64,000 nucleotides of DNA from Culex pipiens pallens (lineage: Eukaryota; Arthropoda; Insecta; Diptera; Culicidae), in assembly GCF_016801865.2 (NCBI RefSeq), contig NC_068938.1:191229409-191293408 (forward strand), given 5' to 3'. The notes beneath the pieces were generated by a model, which was given only the letters and a program-made list of their open reading frames with translations, did not search any database and was not told where the DNA came from. Below, piece by piece: positions 1 through 10,598 of the stretch (position 1 is the stretch's first letter; every line of letters starts with the position of its first letter). A program made the position numbers and the translations under genes.

Positions 1-119
1 GTTATGAATCAATGGATTTTTTTAAAATTAAAAAAAGTTTTTTTTTGTGTCACGTTAAAATTTAGTTAAGAATTTTTATTACCTTATTGGAAAATAATAT
101 TATAATTAAGAATAAAAAG

Positions 120-265
120 TACTTTCTGCAATTTTTACATCACATTTTTAGGGTTATTTTTAAAAAATTCACGATCCGCGAAATTTCCGTGAAATTTGGT
201 GTTTTGAGATTAGGGTCCCCGTGAAATTTGCAATTTTTGAGCGTGAAAAATCACTAAGCTTCTTA
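120..265 (-). repeat. Dispersed repeat, copy 1 (pairs with 33770-33905)
   Basis: Read on the minus strand this shares an ordered series of blocks with 33770-33905: TAGTGATTTTTCACGC, a GCAATTTTTG-like block, AAAATTTCAC, then TCGTGAA and AAAAATAACC. The copies are clearly diverged and in opposite orientation. No TIR or TSD was found. The rest of 1-2000 is AT-rich with nothing recognisable. Confidence 0.5.
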
Positions 266-1999
266 TCATTATAATTTATTTATTTTGTGTTTTCATGATT
301 TTAAGTTGTTTTTGTTTTTTTTTAAAGTTACAACAAATTTCGCATCAGCAAAAAAAAAATTAGAATGACCCTTACACTGATTTTAACCTTTATAATAAAG
401 AATGTTGGTCACAAACGTGACTTTTAATCCAATAAAATGTGAATTAAAAAAATAACACAATTCAAATCAAACCATCTATTCAAAATATTTTAAATTTTAA
501 AAAGGTATTTTCATCTTCATTCTTTTCATGATTTCATTTTTAGATTATTTTTTAAATTAATAATTAATCTTTTCACCGATTACAAGTAAAATAAAAACTC
601 TAATAATTAAAATGTTTTCAATTACAATTTCATCATATTATTTTTTTCAAAGTTTCAATTCTTCTTTAAATATTTTTTTTTGAAAATCGTTACACCGAAT
701 TGGACGTTTTGCTGAAGGTGATTTCGCGGCATTGAAAAACAATCGACAAAAATCGTTTTTTTAATAAATCAGTAAAGTTTAAAAAAAATCTGTTTTAATC
801 GAAAGATGTTACATTCTTTCAATGAAAAGCAATTCTTTCGAATATTTGAAAGATAATTTTATTCATTTTTGTGATTTTTTTTAAATATTTTTAAAAAGGG
901 TCATGAAAAAATGTATTAGTTTTTGCATTCTGTTGAACGCTTTTTTGAAAATAAATATAATTTTCAGAAATAAAATCTGTTAGTTTTATATTAGTTCAAC
1001 AGTTTTTATGTTTAAGAACAGGACCAGTTGCTTTTGAAAAATATTTTTGTTTGAGTTAGTCCATTATTGAAATAAATATGGGCAGTTTTTGAAATCTTTA
1101 AAGAGGTGTTTTATTTTATTTATTTAGTTTTAAGTGATTTTGCATTCCATTGGACATGAAAGATTCCTTTGAAAAAAATGAATTTTAGCATTCTCATGGT
1201 TTTCAAATATGACAGTTTGTACATTTTGTAAGGTGAAATTTTATTGAGTTCTGTGAATTATTGGCCAGTTTTAATAAACTGGTTCTTTTACAAAAAAAGG
1301 TTTCTAGAGTGTTTGCATTTATTTAGAGTAAAGCAGTTCAAACAATTTGCATAAATATTTATTTATAAATCAAATTTGTATTTTTTAAGCGTAAAATCAT
1401 GTCAAATCTTTTTCATGATTTTTAAAGCCGGGGAAATGAACTTTGGCGAAAGGATTTTTGTCTTTAGAACAAAGAACAAATTTGGTCTATTTTTATTCCG
1501 AAACTTTATGGTAACGGGATAATTAAGTCTGAATAACTCGAAACTGTGAAAATATGTCGTGGGACAAATGTGCCTTAAAAAATAAAGTTTTAGTATTGAA
1601 AATTCAAAAAACAAGTGGAACATTAAAAACAATACTTCTTACAATATTTCAAAATTAATGTCCTCCTGTTTTGTTAAATTAAACCAAAAATATAAAAATA
1701 AATAAATACTATGTTCTGGTTTAAAAGTTAGACAACAAAAGAGCTCTGAAATGCATTTATTTAAAATACAGTTGTCGTGCAAAAAAAAATTTATTGACAA
1801 ATTGTTAAATAAATTGAATTGAATTTATAAATCTCAACAAAAAATCATTTTCATCATCATCATAATCTTTATTAGCCTGTTGGTAATTTTAAAATCAAGG
1901 CATAATTATTTTGCAAAAAATCTTTATTATTTTTTCCGTGTTCCACAAAAGAAACCTTGTGTACATTTCAAACGCTTTGTCCCTTCAAGTGTAACTGTT

Positions 2000-3007
2000 T
2001 GTTGTTTTTCTTTGCCCAGCTTGGTTAGACCCAATTCAGCGGAACAGCCCAAAAGGGGTTCCGTTCCCCAAAGTTGAAGAATTACTCCACAACGCGCGTG
2101 CAAGTCGTTTGTAAGCGGAAAAAGATCAAACGGAACCAATTCGTGACGCGGGACGACCTCCGTGAATTACACGGGAATTTGAACACTTCTAACTTGTGTG
2201 TGGTCACCGGGTAGGAATTGGGGGGTCTTCAAAGTCAATTTTGAGTGGGTGATCGACTTGGTTCGCTTCCCACATCAGACACAAGTTGCGTTACCGGAGC
2301 CTGCAAAAACCTGATTAAGTTGGCACTGCTGACACAGTTGTCGAATTCCCCTACGCGAGATAAAACCCCCAGACGTTCGACACTAACGAGCATATTTTTG
2401 CAAAGCTGCGTTAAAAAAAAAACTTCAATTGGTTAAGTTGTCTTACGACCTACGAGTCTAGGGAGTGCGTGGAGCCGGATTATGCTTAAAACCCAAGCCG
2501 TCCAGTCCAATCTACGCGATTCGCTACAAGTAACACATTAGTTCTCGCCGCGGATCAGCACACGAGATTGCCCACTAAGTAGGACGGTGGGACGCAAATC
2601 GCTGTTTATTTTAGCGCGCGATGCGTCCCGATATAGGCGCACACATAAATTATGCAATTCTGGGTTTGGATCTGGGAACACTAGACTGCAAACGAGTCTT
2701 CATGAACTCGATCAATATCTAGGAGTTGTTCGAATCAACTCTTTGAAATTTGTAAACCAGTGTAATCCACACCACACGCTGAGGTAGCAGCGAACAACTC
2801 GGGGAAGATTTGCATGTAGATCATGCAAAGGAGTGAGTCTGAACCCAGGGCAGACAACTTTCGGAAGGGTAATAATAGCTGGGTGCGCGCCAGCAAAACA
2901 CAGTAGTTGCAGCGTTCCGCGGATCATGTAACACCACGCAGATCATTACCGGCAGGAGTGTTGATCGGGATTGGCAAAGAGGTCGCCGCGGCGTGACGAT
3001 CCAATTA
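2000..3007. other. GC-richer non-repetitive island, no gene recognised
   Basis: Composition changes from the AT-rich flank to roughly balanced bases. Several short overlapping frames exist on both strands, none longer than about 75 codons or with recognisable domains. It could hold intronic regulatory DNA; nothing specific can be supported. Confidence 0.4.
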
Positions 3008-3700
3008 GGGGGAGAGGGGGTAATATGCACCCCCGGGGCAAAATGCACCCCCTGCTTTTCTCGGTATTTGGAAGAATTTTACGGGGAAAAATCATAGAAA
3101 TTGGAAGCTTAACATTGCTAAACCATGCTGGAAAAATTTGAGCATCGCAGTATAAAAACAGCTCAAGTTATTTGCAAAACTTTAAAATGTTGTGTTTTCA
3201 TCTAATTTTCTTTGCACTTTCATTATGATTTTTGGACAATATAAAAAGCATTTATTGATATTGTAAGTGTTGAGGTAAATAGTTTTTGCCAAAATCTTCA
3301 TTATTCTGTAGATAGATGAGTCCAAAAACATCAAAAAATGCATTTTTAATTAAATTTTCTGCAAAAAGCGTGGTCGGGGCAAAATGCACCGCTGTGAAGC
3401 TCCTTAGTAAAAACAGCGGTGTCATCTAGTGGTGACTAGTGAAAACTGCTTTTACCCGGTGCATTTTGCCCCATGTTGTGGTGCATTTTGCCCCGCATGG
3501 TTGTTTGAAATGAATCAAAAATGTTTTTAGAAATTTGATATTTTCGAACAATTTTGAGGTTTTTTAAGACTTTTTTTCACATGGATGACGAAGAATAATA
3601 GTTGTTTTAGAACATCAAACAAAATTCTTCCACAGTAATGCTGTAATGGTTGAGAAATCACAGTTTTCCCTTAGGGGGTGCATATTACCCCCTCTCCCCC
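3008..3700. mobile_element. MITE with 27-bp G-rich TIRs and TA target duplication
   Basis: The left end GGGGGAGAGGGGGTAATATG... (3008-3034) is repeated exactly in inverted form at 3674-3700, and both ends abut TA (3006-3007 and 3701-3702). The 693-bp interior has no coding capacity. A submotif GGGGCAAAATGCACC recurs near 3035 and 3377, and inverted near 3460 and 3480. TA duplication suggests mobilisation by a Tc1/mariner-superfamily transposase; that assignment is inference. Confidence 0.88.
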
Positions 3701-3926
3701 TACATGGAATTAATGCTGTGGAATTATTGGCGAAGGGAAAGGTTGTAGACAGGATTAAATTAGCAATAGAGCTAAGATTACATGTTTGATACGTAATTTT
3801 TCATAGTTTATGATTCATGAAGCGTGATGCAGACTTCATGTATCAGAATTGAGTTACTTAACTTTAGTTTTTGCTGTCTAACATTTTATTTTTTAATTGA
3901 TTTCAGAACATTTTAACTTTTTATAG

Positions 3927-4317
3927 TCATTGGTCGTTGGTCATTGGTCATTGGTCATTGGTCATTGGTCATTGGTCATTGGTCATTGGTCATTGGTCAT
4001 TGGTCATTGGTCATTGGTCATTGGTCATTGGTCATTGGTCATTGGTCATTGGTCATTGGTCATTGGTCATTGGTCATTGGTCATTGGTCATTGGTCATTG
4101 GTCATTGGTCATTGGTCATTGGTCATTGGTCATTGGTCATTGGTCATTGGTCATTGGTCATTGGTCATTGGTCATTGGTCATTGGTCATTGGTCATTGGT
4201 CATTGGTCATTGGTCATTGGCCATTGGTCATTGGTCATTGGTCATTGGTTATTGGTCATTGGTCATTGGTCATTGGTCATTGGTCATTGGTCATTGGTCA
4301 TTGGTCATTGGTCATTC
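3927..4317 (+). repeat. (TCATTGG)n heptamer minisatellite, about 56 copies
   Basis: Near-perfect tandem heptamer with a few substitutions (TCGTTGG in the second unit, CCATTGG near 4219, TTATTGG near 4248). Because 7 is not a multiple of 3 and the unit creates no stop, all three plus frames stay open and give spurious VIGHWSL-repeat peptides. The reverse complement contains CCAAT in every unit. The same unit forms the array at 10099-10598 on the opposite strand. Confidence 0.97.
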
Positions 4318-5040
4318 ATTTTCTCTTGTCTCGATTGCATAACTAAAATGAAAACTCTTTAACCTGTCGATGTCGGCTGATTAGTTCCAATCTGTCTAAT
4401 TAGTTAGCTTTCTTTGAAAACAACCCAATCTTGTCAAACCACTTGCAAATCCCGGTGCGTCGATCCCAATTGATTGCTCGCGATTTCCACTATCCGGTTC
4501 AACTTTCCTCTATGCTCCAAGTTTAGAGAAGAAAATAAGCCAACTCACTTGACATCCATTTAGCTGAGCAATTAATTTTCTTCGGCGGAGATAACTGCTT
4601 AAAACGAGGCAAAATAAAGATAAATAGTTCCCCAGAAGTGTCAATGAAGTAAGAAGAAACAAGCAGGAAAAATAAATTAGTCCAATGTTGTTCCGCTTAT
4701 CAGGCTTGTCACACCAGCAGCAGCAGGAGGATCCAACTTTTTAATTGCCTTGGAATCTAAGTCATTTGGGGAATGGCTCCGGGTGAGTGACAGAAAGTGA
4801 CACATCACTGCTCTCTCTCTGTTTGTTTACCTTGGTTGACAGGGCACAACTCGGGGAGTTGGGGAAATTGCTGGTCTTATCACTGGTTTGAGCAATCGGT
4901 GTGTGAAGGGTGTGCAATTCACACATTTTGTTTGGAAGAATCTCATTTAGAATGTACATACTTGAAGGTGTGAATCTAATAGTGTAAAATTACATGTTTG
5001 TGATGTAATTATGATTTGATTTTTTATTGAAGAAGTGCAA
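4318..5040. other. Non-repetitive intronic DNA, nothing recognised
   Basis: Moderately mixed composition with no convincing frames, RNA genes or terminal repeats. A short CTCTCTCT run and a trinucleotide CAG stretch (near 4718) are the only simple repeats. Confidence 0.4.
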
Positions 5041-6060
5041 TTAGTTTGATATTAACAAATAAATTGTTTGAGCAAATTTTTTAATTTTGAGCAAATTGTT
5101 CAGTTTTGAGCAAATTTTTTATTATTGAGCAAATTTTTTTTTTGCAATTTTTTTTTATATTTTGAGCAAATTTTTATATTTGGAGCAATTTTTTTAATAT
5201 TGAGCAAATTAATTTTTTTGCAATTTTTTTTTATATTTTGAGAAAATTTTTATATTTGGAGCAAATTTTTAAGTATTGAGCAAATTTTTAAATTTTGTAC
5301 AAATTTTTAAATTTTGAGCAAATTTTTAAATTTTGAGCAAATTTTTGAAATTTGAGCAATTTTTCAAATTTTTAGCAAATAGTTGAATTTTGAGATTTTT
5401 TTAAATTTTTGGCAAATTGAGCAAATTTTTAAAATTTGAGCAAATTTTTGAATTTTGAGCAATTTTTTTGAATCTTGAGAAATTTTTTAAATTTTGAGCA
5501 ATTTTTTAAACACTGAGCAAATTTTTAAATTTTGAGCAAATTTTTGTATTTTTTTGCAAATTTTTATATTTCGAGCAAATTTTTATATTCCGAGTAACTT
5601 TTATATTTTGAGCAAATTTTTAAATATTGAGCAAATTTTTATATTTTGAGCTTATTTTTAAACTTTGACCGTCTGTAGACAAATCAGAAGCCAGAAGCCA
5701 GAAGCCAGAAGTCAGTAGCCAGAAGTCAGAAATCAGAAATAAAAAAAATCAAATTTTTAGCAAATTGTTGAATTTTGAGAAATTTTTTAAATTTTGAGCA
5801 AATTGAGCAAATTTCTGAATTTTGAGCAATTTTTTGAATTTTGAGAAATTTTTTATATTTTGAGCAATTTTTTAAACATTGAGCAAATTTTTAAATGTTG
5901 AGGAAATTTTTGTATTTTTTTGCAAATTTTTATATTTCGAGCAAATTTTTATATTTCGAGTAACTTTTATATTTTGAGCAAATTTTTAAATATTGAGCAA
6001 ATTTTTATATTTTGAGCAAATTTTTAAACTTTGACCGTCTGTAGACAAATCAGAAGCCAG
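5041..6060 (+). repeat. Degenerate GAGCAAATTTTTAAATTTT tandem repeat with a 366-bp higher-order duplication
   Basis: Units of about 17-20 bp based on GAGCAAATTTTT repeat with many substitutions. A larger block is duplicated: the phrase GACCGTCTGTAGACAAATCA followed by AGAAGCC repeats occurs at 5667 and again at 6033, a 366-bp period. The array was therefore amplified at two scales. Confidence 0.85.
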
Positions 6061-6310
6061 AAGCCAGAAGTCAGTAGCCAGAAGTCAGAAATCAGAAATA
6101 AGAAGTCAGAATTTAGAAATCAGGAGTCAGAAGGCAGAAGTCCGAAGTCAAAAGTCAGTCAGAAGTCAGAATCTGAGATAGAAATCAGAAGTTAAAAGGT
6201 AAAAGCGAGAAGTCAGAAGGTAGCAGTCAGGAACCAGAAATCAGCTGTTAGAAGTCAGAAGTTAAAATCTGAGTCAGACTCAGAGACAGAAGTTTGAGTC
6301 AGACTAGGCG
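6061..6310 (+). repeat. AGAAGTC / AGAAATC degenerate heptamer repeat
   Basis: Runs of AGAAGTC, AGAAATC and AGAAGCC follow each other with frequent changes and short TCTGAGTC interruptions. The same motif family recurs at 7245-7522. Confidence 0.85.
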
Positions 6311-7244
6311 CAAATCAGATACCTTGTGTAAAATTACATCTCTGTTATGTAATTTTTGCATGGTTTTTGTCGAAAAAGTGTAATTCCCTCATGTAAAGTT
6401 TTTTTTTTCAAATTTTGGCCATCTTTAAACAAATCTGAAATCACTGTCCACAAAGTGTGACACATTTCCAGTGTGTGGGCACAAAAGCGAAACTGCTCTC
6501 AGGTGAAACGTGAGTACCCCACGCGTGATCCATAATTTCACTGCTACACAAGCATTTCAACGACCATATCTTGCCATTTCCCCTTCCAGACATCAGGTTT
6601 TTGCTTTCGCTGGAAAACTTGCATTGCGTGTTCTGCTTCGCCGACACGTTTGCTCCAATTTTCAACTCATGATCTTCTTTTCTGTCCCAATATCATGTTG
6701 GCATGTTATTTGCCAATTTTTGGCGTCCAATTTCGACCACGAACGCGGAGTTTTCGCTTTCTCTGCGAAAATTGTGCAGGAATTAAGTCGACGAGCTTTC
6801 GTGCGACGTGTTTCGGCCCTTATTTAGTGGGCATTCTTTTGCAAGATAATTATTTTCGAAGAATTTTCTAACCATCATTTCGTGCCAATACGTCCGAGAT
6901 CAGAATTAACAAACAGTTTCCCGGGCGAAGAATTATTAAAAACTTTATTAAAATCCCCACCTCCCGAAACGGTTGGGAATGCTTTCGCCAAGGAAAAGTA
7001 ATTACCCATTGTTGAACGACGAGGCGGGTTGAATGTGGGGGCGCAGTGATAAAGCTCCCAGTGAGAGTTCCTGGCGGAGGATGTTTCCATCTCGGAGCCC
7101 AAAGTTCATGGCAAACAGTCTGTTGGCAACATGAGAGAGGGGGAGCGTTGAAATTATGGCGGTGTTGGTCGCAAAATTGTTGGTCCTTGGAGGTTAACCC
7201 TTGATTCATGATTTATATATTTTTTGGACTCATAAAAAGTTTAG
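6311..7244. other. Non-repetitive intronic DNA, nothing recognised
   Basis: Roughly balanced composition. Short frames up to 113 codons overlap on both strands without domains. No terminal repeats seen. Confidence 0.4.
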
Positions 7245-7522
7245 CCTTAGTCAGACATCAGAAGTCAGAATACATCAGTCAGGAATCAGAAGTCAGAAGT
7301 CAGAATCTGACTAAGAGACAGAAGTAAAAATGCAGAAGTCAGAAGTCCGAGTCAGAGTCAGAATATAGAAGTCATGTTTTTTTTTCAAACTCAATGAATC
7401 TTGAAAAGTTTAATCTGAGTCAGATGTCAGTAGTCAGCAGTCAGAAATTAGAAGTCAGAAGAAAGAAATCAGAGGTCAGAAATCAGAAGTAAAAAGTCAG
7501 AAGTCAGTAGTCAGAAGTCAGA
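7245..7522 (+). repeat. AGAAGTC degenerate heptamer repeat, second block
   Basis: Repeated AGAAGTC, AGAAATC and GAGTCAG units like those at 6061-6310, broken by a short spacer near 7380-7415. It grades directly into the G/T-rich sequence that follows. Confidence 0.83.
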
Positions 7523-7850
7523 TGTCAATATGTTGGGGTATGTGGGAATGTGGTGTGGGATTGGGAAGTTGGAATTTGGATGTTGGATGTTGGATGTTTG
7601 GATGTTTGGGATGTTTTGGATCGCTTATTGGATGTTGGGATGTTGGGATGTGGGGCATGGTTTATTTTGTGATGTTGGTATGTTTGAGATGTTTGGATGG
7701 TGGGATGTGGTAGGTGGAGGTGATGGTGGATGGTGGATGTTATGGTGGATGTTAGGATGGGGAGGTTGTTGATGGTGGATGGTTTGGATGTTGGGATGCT
7801 TGATGATGTTTTGGATGTTGAGGCTAGATGTTAGTGCTGTATGGATGGTC
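7523..7850 (+). repeat. C-poor GGATGTT-like G/T-rich repeat
   Basis: Irregular units such as GGATGTTGGATG, GGATGTTTG and GGTGGATGG dominate, with only a handful of C residues. The frames across it are composition artefacts. It forms the transition into the C-free tract. Confidence 0.8.
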
Positions 7851-8327
7851 TGGATGTTGTGAGGATGAGGGATTAGGGTGGGTGTTTAAGGAAATGTTGA
7901 AGGGGGAGGATAATTTTGGGTTAATGATATGTAAGGAAAATTTTGTTTAATTAATGATGGGATTTGGGGGGAGGGGGTATTGTAATGGTGTGGGGAAAAG
8001 AAAAGATAAATTATTATTTAAAAGAGAAGAAAGAGGAAGGAATATGAAGGGTTTTGGTAAGGTTGGGGGAAGTATAAGGAGGGGGGGGGGAGGTGGAATT
8101 GTTTTAGTAGGTTAGGGGGGGGTTTTGAGTGGGATATTATTATAAGAGAGAGGAGAAGTGGTTGGGGGGGGGAGGGGGGAGGGGGGTTTGGTATAAATAT
8201 GGGTTGGTTTGGGTTTAGGGTAAGAAAGGGAGGAGGGATAGGTTTATGGAGGAGGGAATTTGGGGAAGGGAGAGGTAGTAGAAGGAAGGGAGGGGGTTGG
8301 GGGGTATTTATTGGGTTTGGGGGTTAA
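7851..8327 (+). other. 477-base tract with no cytosine on the plus strand
   Basis: Reading base by base, no C occurs between the C at 7850 and the C at 8328. The tract is a mixture of G runs (up to 10, near 8081-8090), A-rich purine stretches and T. Many G runs could form G-quadruplex or triplex structures. It contains no coding frame of note. Confidence 0.93.
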
Positions 8328-10098
8328 CTTTAAAGTAACATGACAAATTGCGACCGGAGTGCTGCTCTTGGAAAGTTTTGAAGTGAAATTGATTGGTCAC
8401 TTGAGACTGGCCGTCAAGATTAAGAGCTCTACGTCGGTCGGTGAGTTGGAACGCCCGGCCAAATTGCTTGCTAATTGCGTTCGGAACCCGCCTACATCGC
8501 CTTATCGCGGGCACGCATTTCAGTGATTAACATGGAAATTGGACAAGCCACGAGGCCTAAAGCGTTTAACACTGTCACCCTAATGGTTATTTACACGCAA
8601 AACAACACTTTGGATCGAGCTCGGCTGCACGCTGTGGTGACCGGTGGTCATTTGGAATTTGCATATTACAATCAATATCCTGGCCCCGGCCGGACCGAGT
8701 TTCGTGTCCCGAGCCCATCTGGAACTTGTTGAACCAACAACTGGTAGCTACTTCAGCCTTGTAGACCAATTTTCCACAGTAATTAATTGCGCTCGCGATA
8801 CTAATTGAATATTTCAGCAAGACTAAACACATCATTACGTCGACCTACGCCAATCTTCGAGGCGGCGATGATCTGGGTCGGCTCTCAATCGGGCTTGAAA
8901 GCGCCAGCGTCATTGATGGATTAGACCACGACGGTGCAGACAGCGCAGCGGTTCAAGGAGCCACGTTGACGTTGAGCGATGGAGGAGGTCGATGGGGATT
9001 GGTCTCCTAAATAGAAACAAATGTGTCAGAATTGAGACACTTTTGGTGCAGGACTTCTTGGAAACACATAAAGTCAGGACGTCTTGAATCTCCCCAGCAA
9101 AGTTCACACGATGACCTGTGGGACGAGGAATCGAACAAATTGCCTGAGCAAAGCTCATTTATAACTCCAGAACCGAGCACCGCACCGCATGTCCCCAACA
9201 GTTCGTTACAGTCGGTGCAGTGTAGAAGCTGCTGAAGCATGAAATGGTTGACATGGGAATTGAGAATTGAGCACTGCAGACTAGAACTCTGGCAAATGTT
9301 TACTTGCACCAGTTGGCAAACATTTATCTTCCAGCTTGGACCGTCGACGACTGACTGTTAACTGTTAGTGGCTGAAAGCTAGTTCGTTTCAATAAAGACT
9401 CACTTTATACTCTTTCAAAGGCCGCTGAATTTCATTGAACTAGAAATGCATGGTAATCGACAGTTCATTAGAGCGAGCTTATGCCAATAGCTGCGAGCGA
9501 TCAAATTATACTTGGATATTGCTCGACGCTCGTAAACGCGACGACCTACATCACCGTGGGGAGTAGTAAACGTTTACGACCTGCGCCGGAGTAATTCCGA
9601 AAACGAAATCCCGCGATAGTTTAAACAAAACCCTTGGTAACCTTCAGGGCTGCAAATCGCATTTCCTCGAAACCCATTTCCGACAAAGGGAAAATTCCGA
9701 ACCATATGTTGGAAATGAAATTTCCTCGCCGTTTATTGCCACCTTTCCAGTGGCAGCACCAGTGGAAAGGTGATAAACGAATAAAACGTGGGGGAAACCT
9801 ATTGGGATTTTCACGATTTGGGGCTCTGTCGTGGAGGCGTTGAGTCGTAAAATCTGCAACGTTTTGAGAAATTTCCTTTCGGTAAAAAGGTTGAAGGGTT
9901 TTACGATCATTTCATTATCAGGTGCGTTTCCGACAGGGTCGAGGGAATTTAGGGCAAAGTGAAAGGGTAAGTCTAGGTCATGGTGGCATGAGAAATTGAA
10001 AACAAGAAGTCTAACGATTGACCTAGACACAACAGATTCAAAACATAAACATAAATTAAATACAAACATTTTAAATGACTTGTTACCGCTGAGAACTG
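8328..10098. other. GC-richer non-repetitive island, no gene recognised
   Basis: Composition is balanced, with many CpG-containing words. Short frames (70-100 codons) on both strands have no recognisable family. An AATAAA with flanking CTGTTAACTGTTAG near 9355-9395 recalls the end of a retroelement or transcript but is not enough to call one. Confidence 0.4.
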
Positions 10099-10598
10099 CC
10101 AATGACCAATGACCAATGACCAATGACCAATGACCAATGACCAATGACCAATGACCAATGACCAATGACCAATGACCAATGACCAATGACCAATGACCAA
10201 TGACCAATGATCAATGACCAATGACCAATGACCAATGACCAATGACCAATGACCAATGACCAATGACCAATGACCAATGACCAATGACCAATGACCAATG
10301 ACCAATGACCAATGACCAATGACCAATGACCAATGACCAATGACCAATGACCAATGACCAATGACCAATGACCAATGACCAATGACCAATGACCAATGAC
10401 CAATGACCAATGACCAATGACCAATGACCAATGACCAATGACCAATGACCAATGACCAATGACCAATGACCAATGACCAATGACCAATGACCAATGACCA
10501 ATGACCAATGACCAATGACCAATGACCAATGACCAATGACCAATGACCAATGACCAATGACCAATGACCAATGACCAATGACCAATGACCAATGACCA
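10099..10598 (-). repeat. (TCATTGG)n heptamer minisatellite on the minus strand, about 71 copies
   Basis: The plus strand reads (CCAATGA)n with almost no variation (one TCAATGA near 10208); the minus strand reads TCATTGG, identical to the array at 3927-4317 but inverted. Minus-frame peptides of up to 215 residues are repeat artefacts. Each unit contains the CCAAT pentamer. Confidence 0.97.

Noticed and set aside
3930..4362. Frames of 132-141 codons (VIGHWSL repeats), also 137-215 codons at 9644-10730 minus
   Set aside because: Products of the TCATTGG heptamer read in all frames; no gene.
8873..9400. Remnant of an LTR retrotransposon (AATAAA and a short frame at 9023-9235)
   Set aside because: No reverse transcriptase, integrase or RNase H motif and no paired LTR could be seen; evidence too weak.
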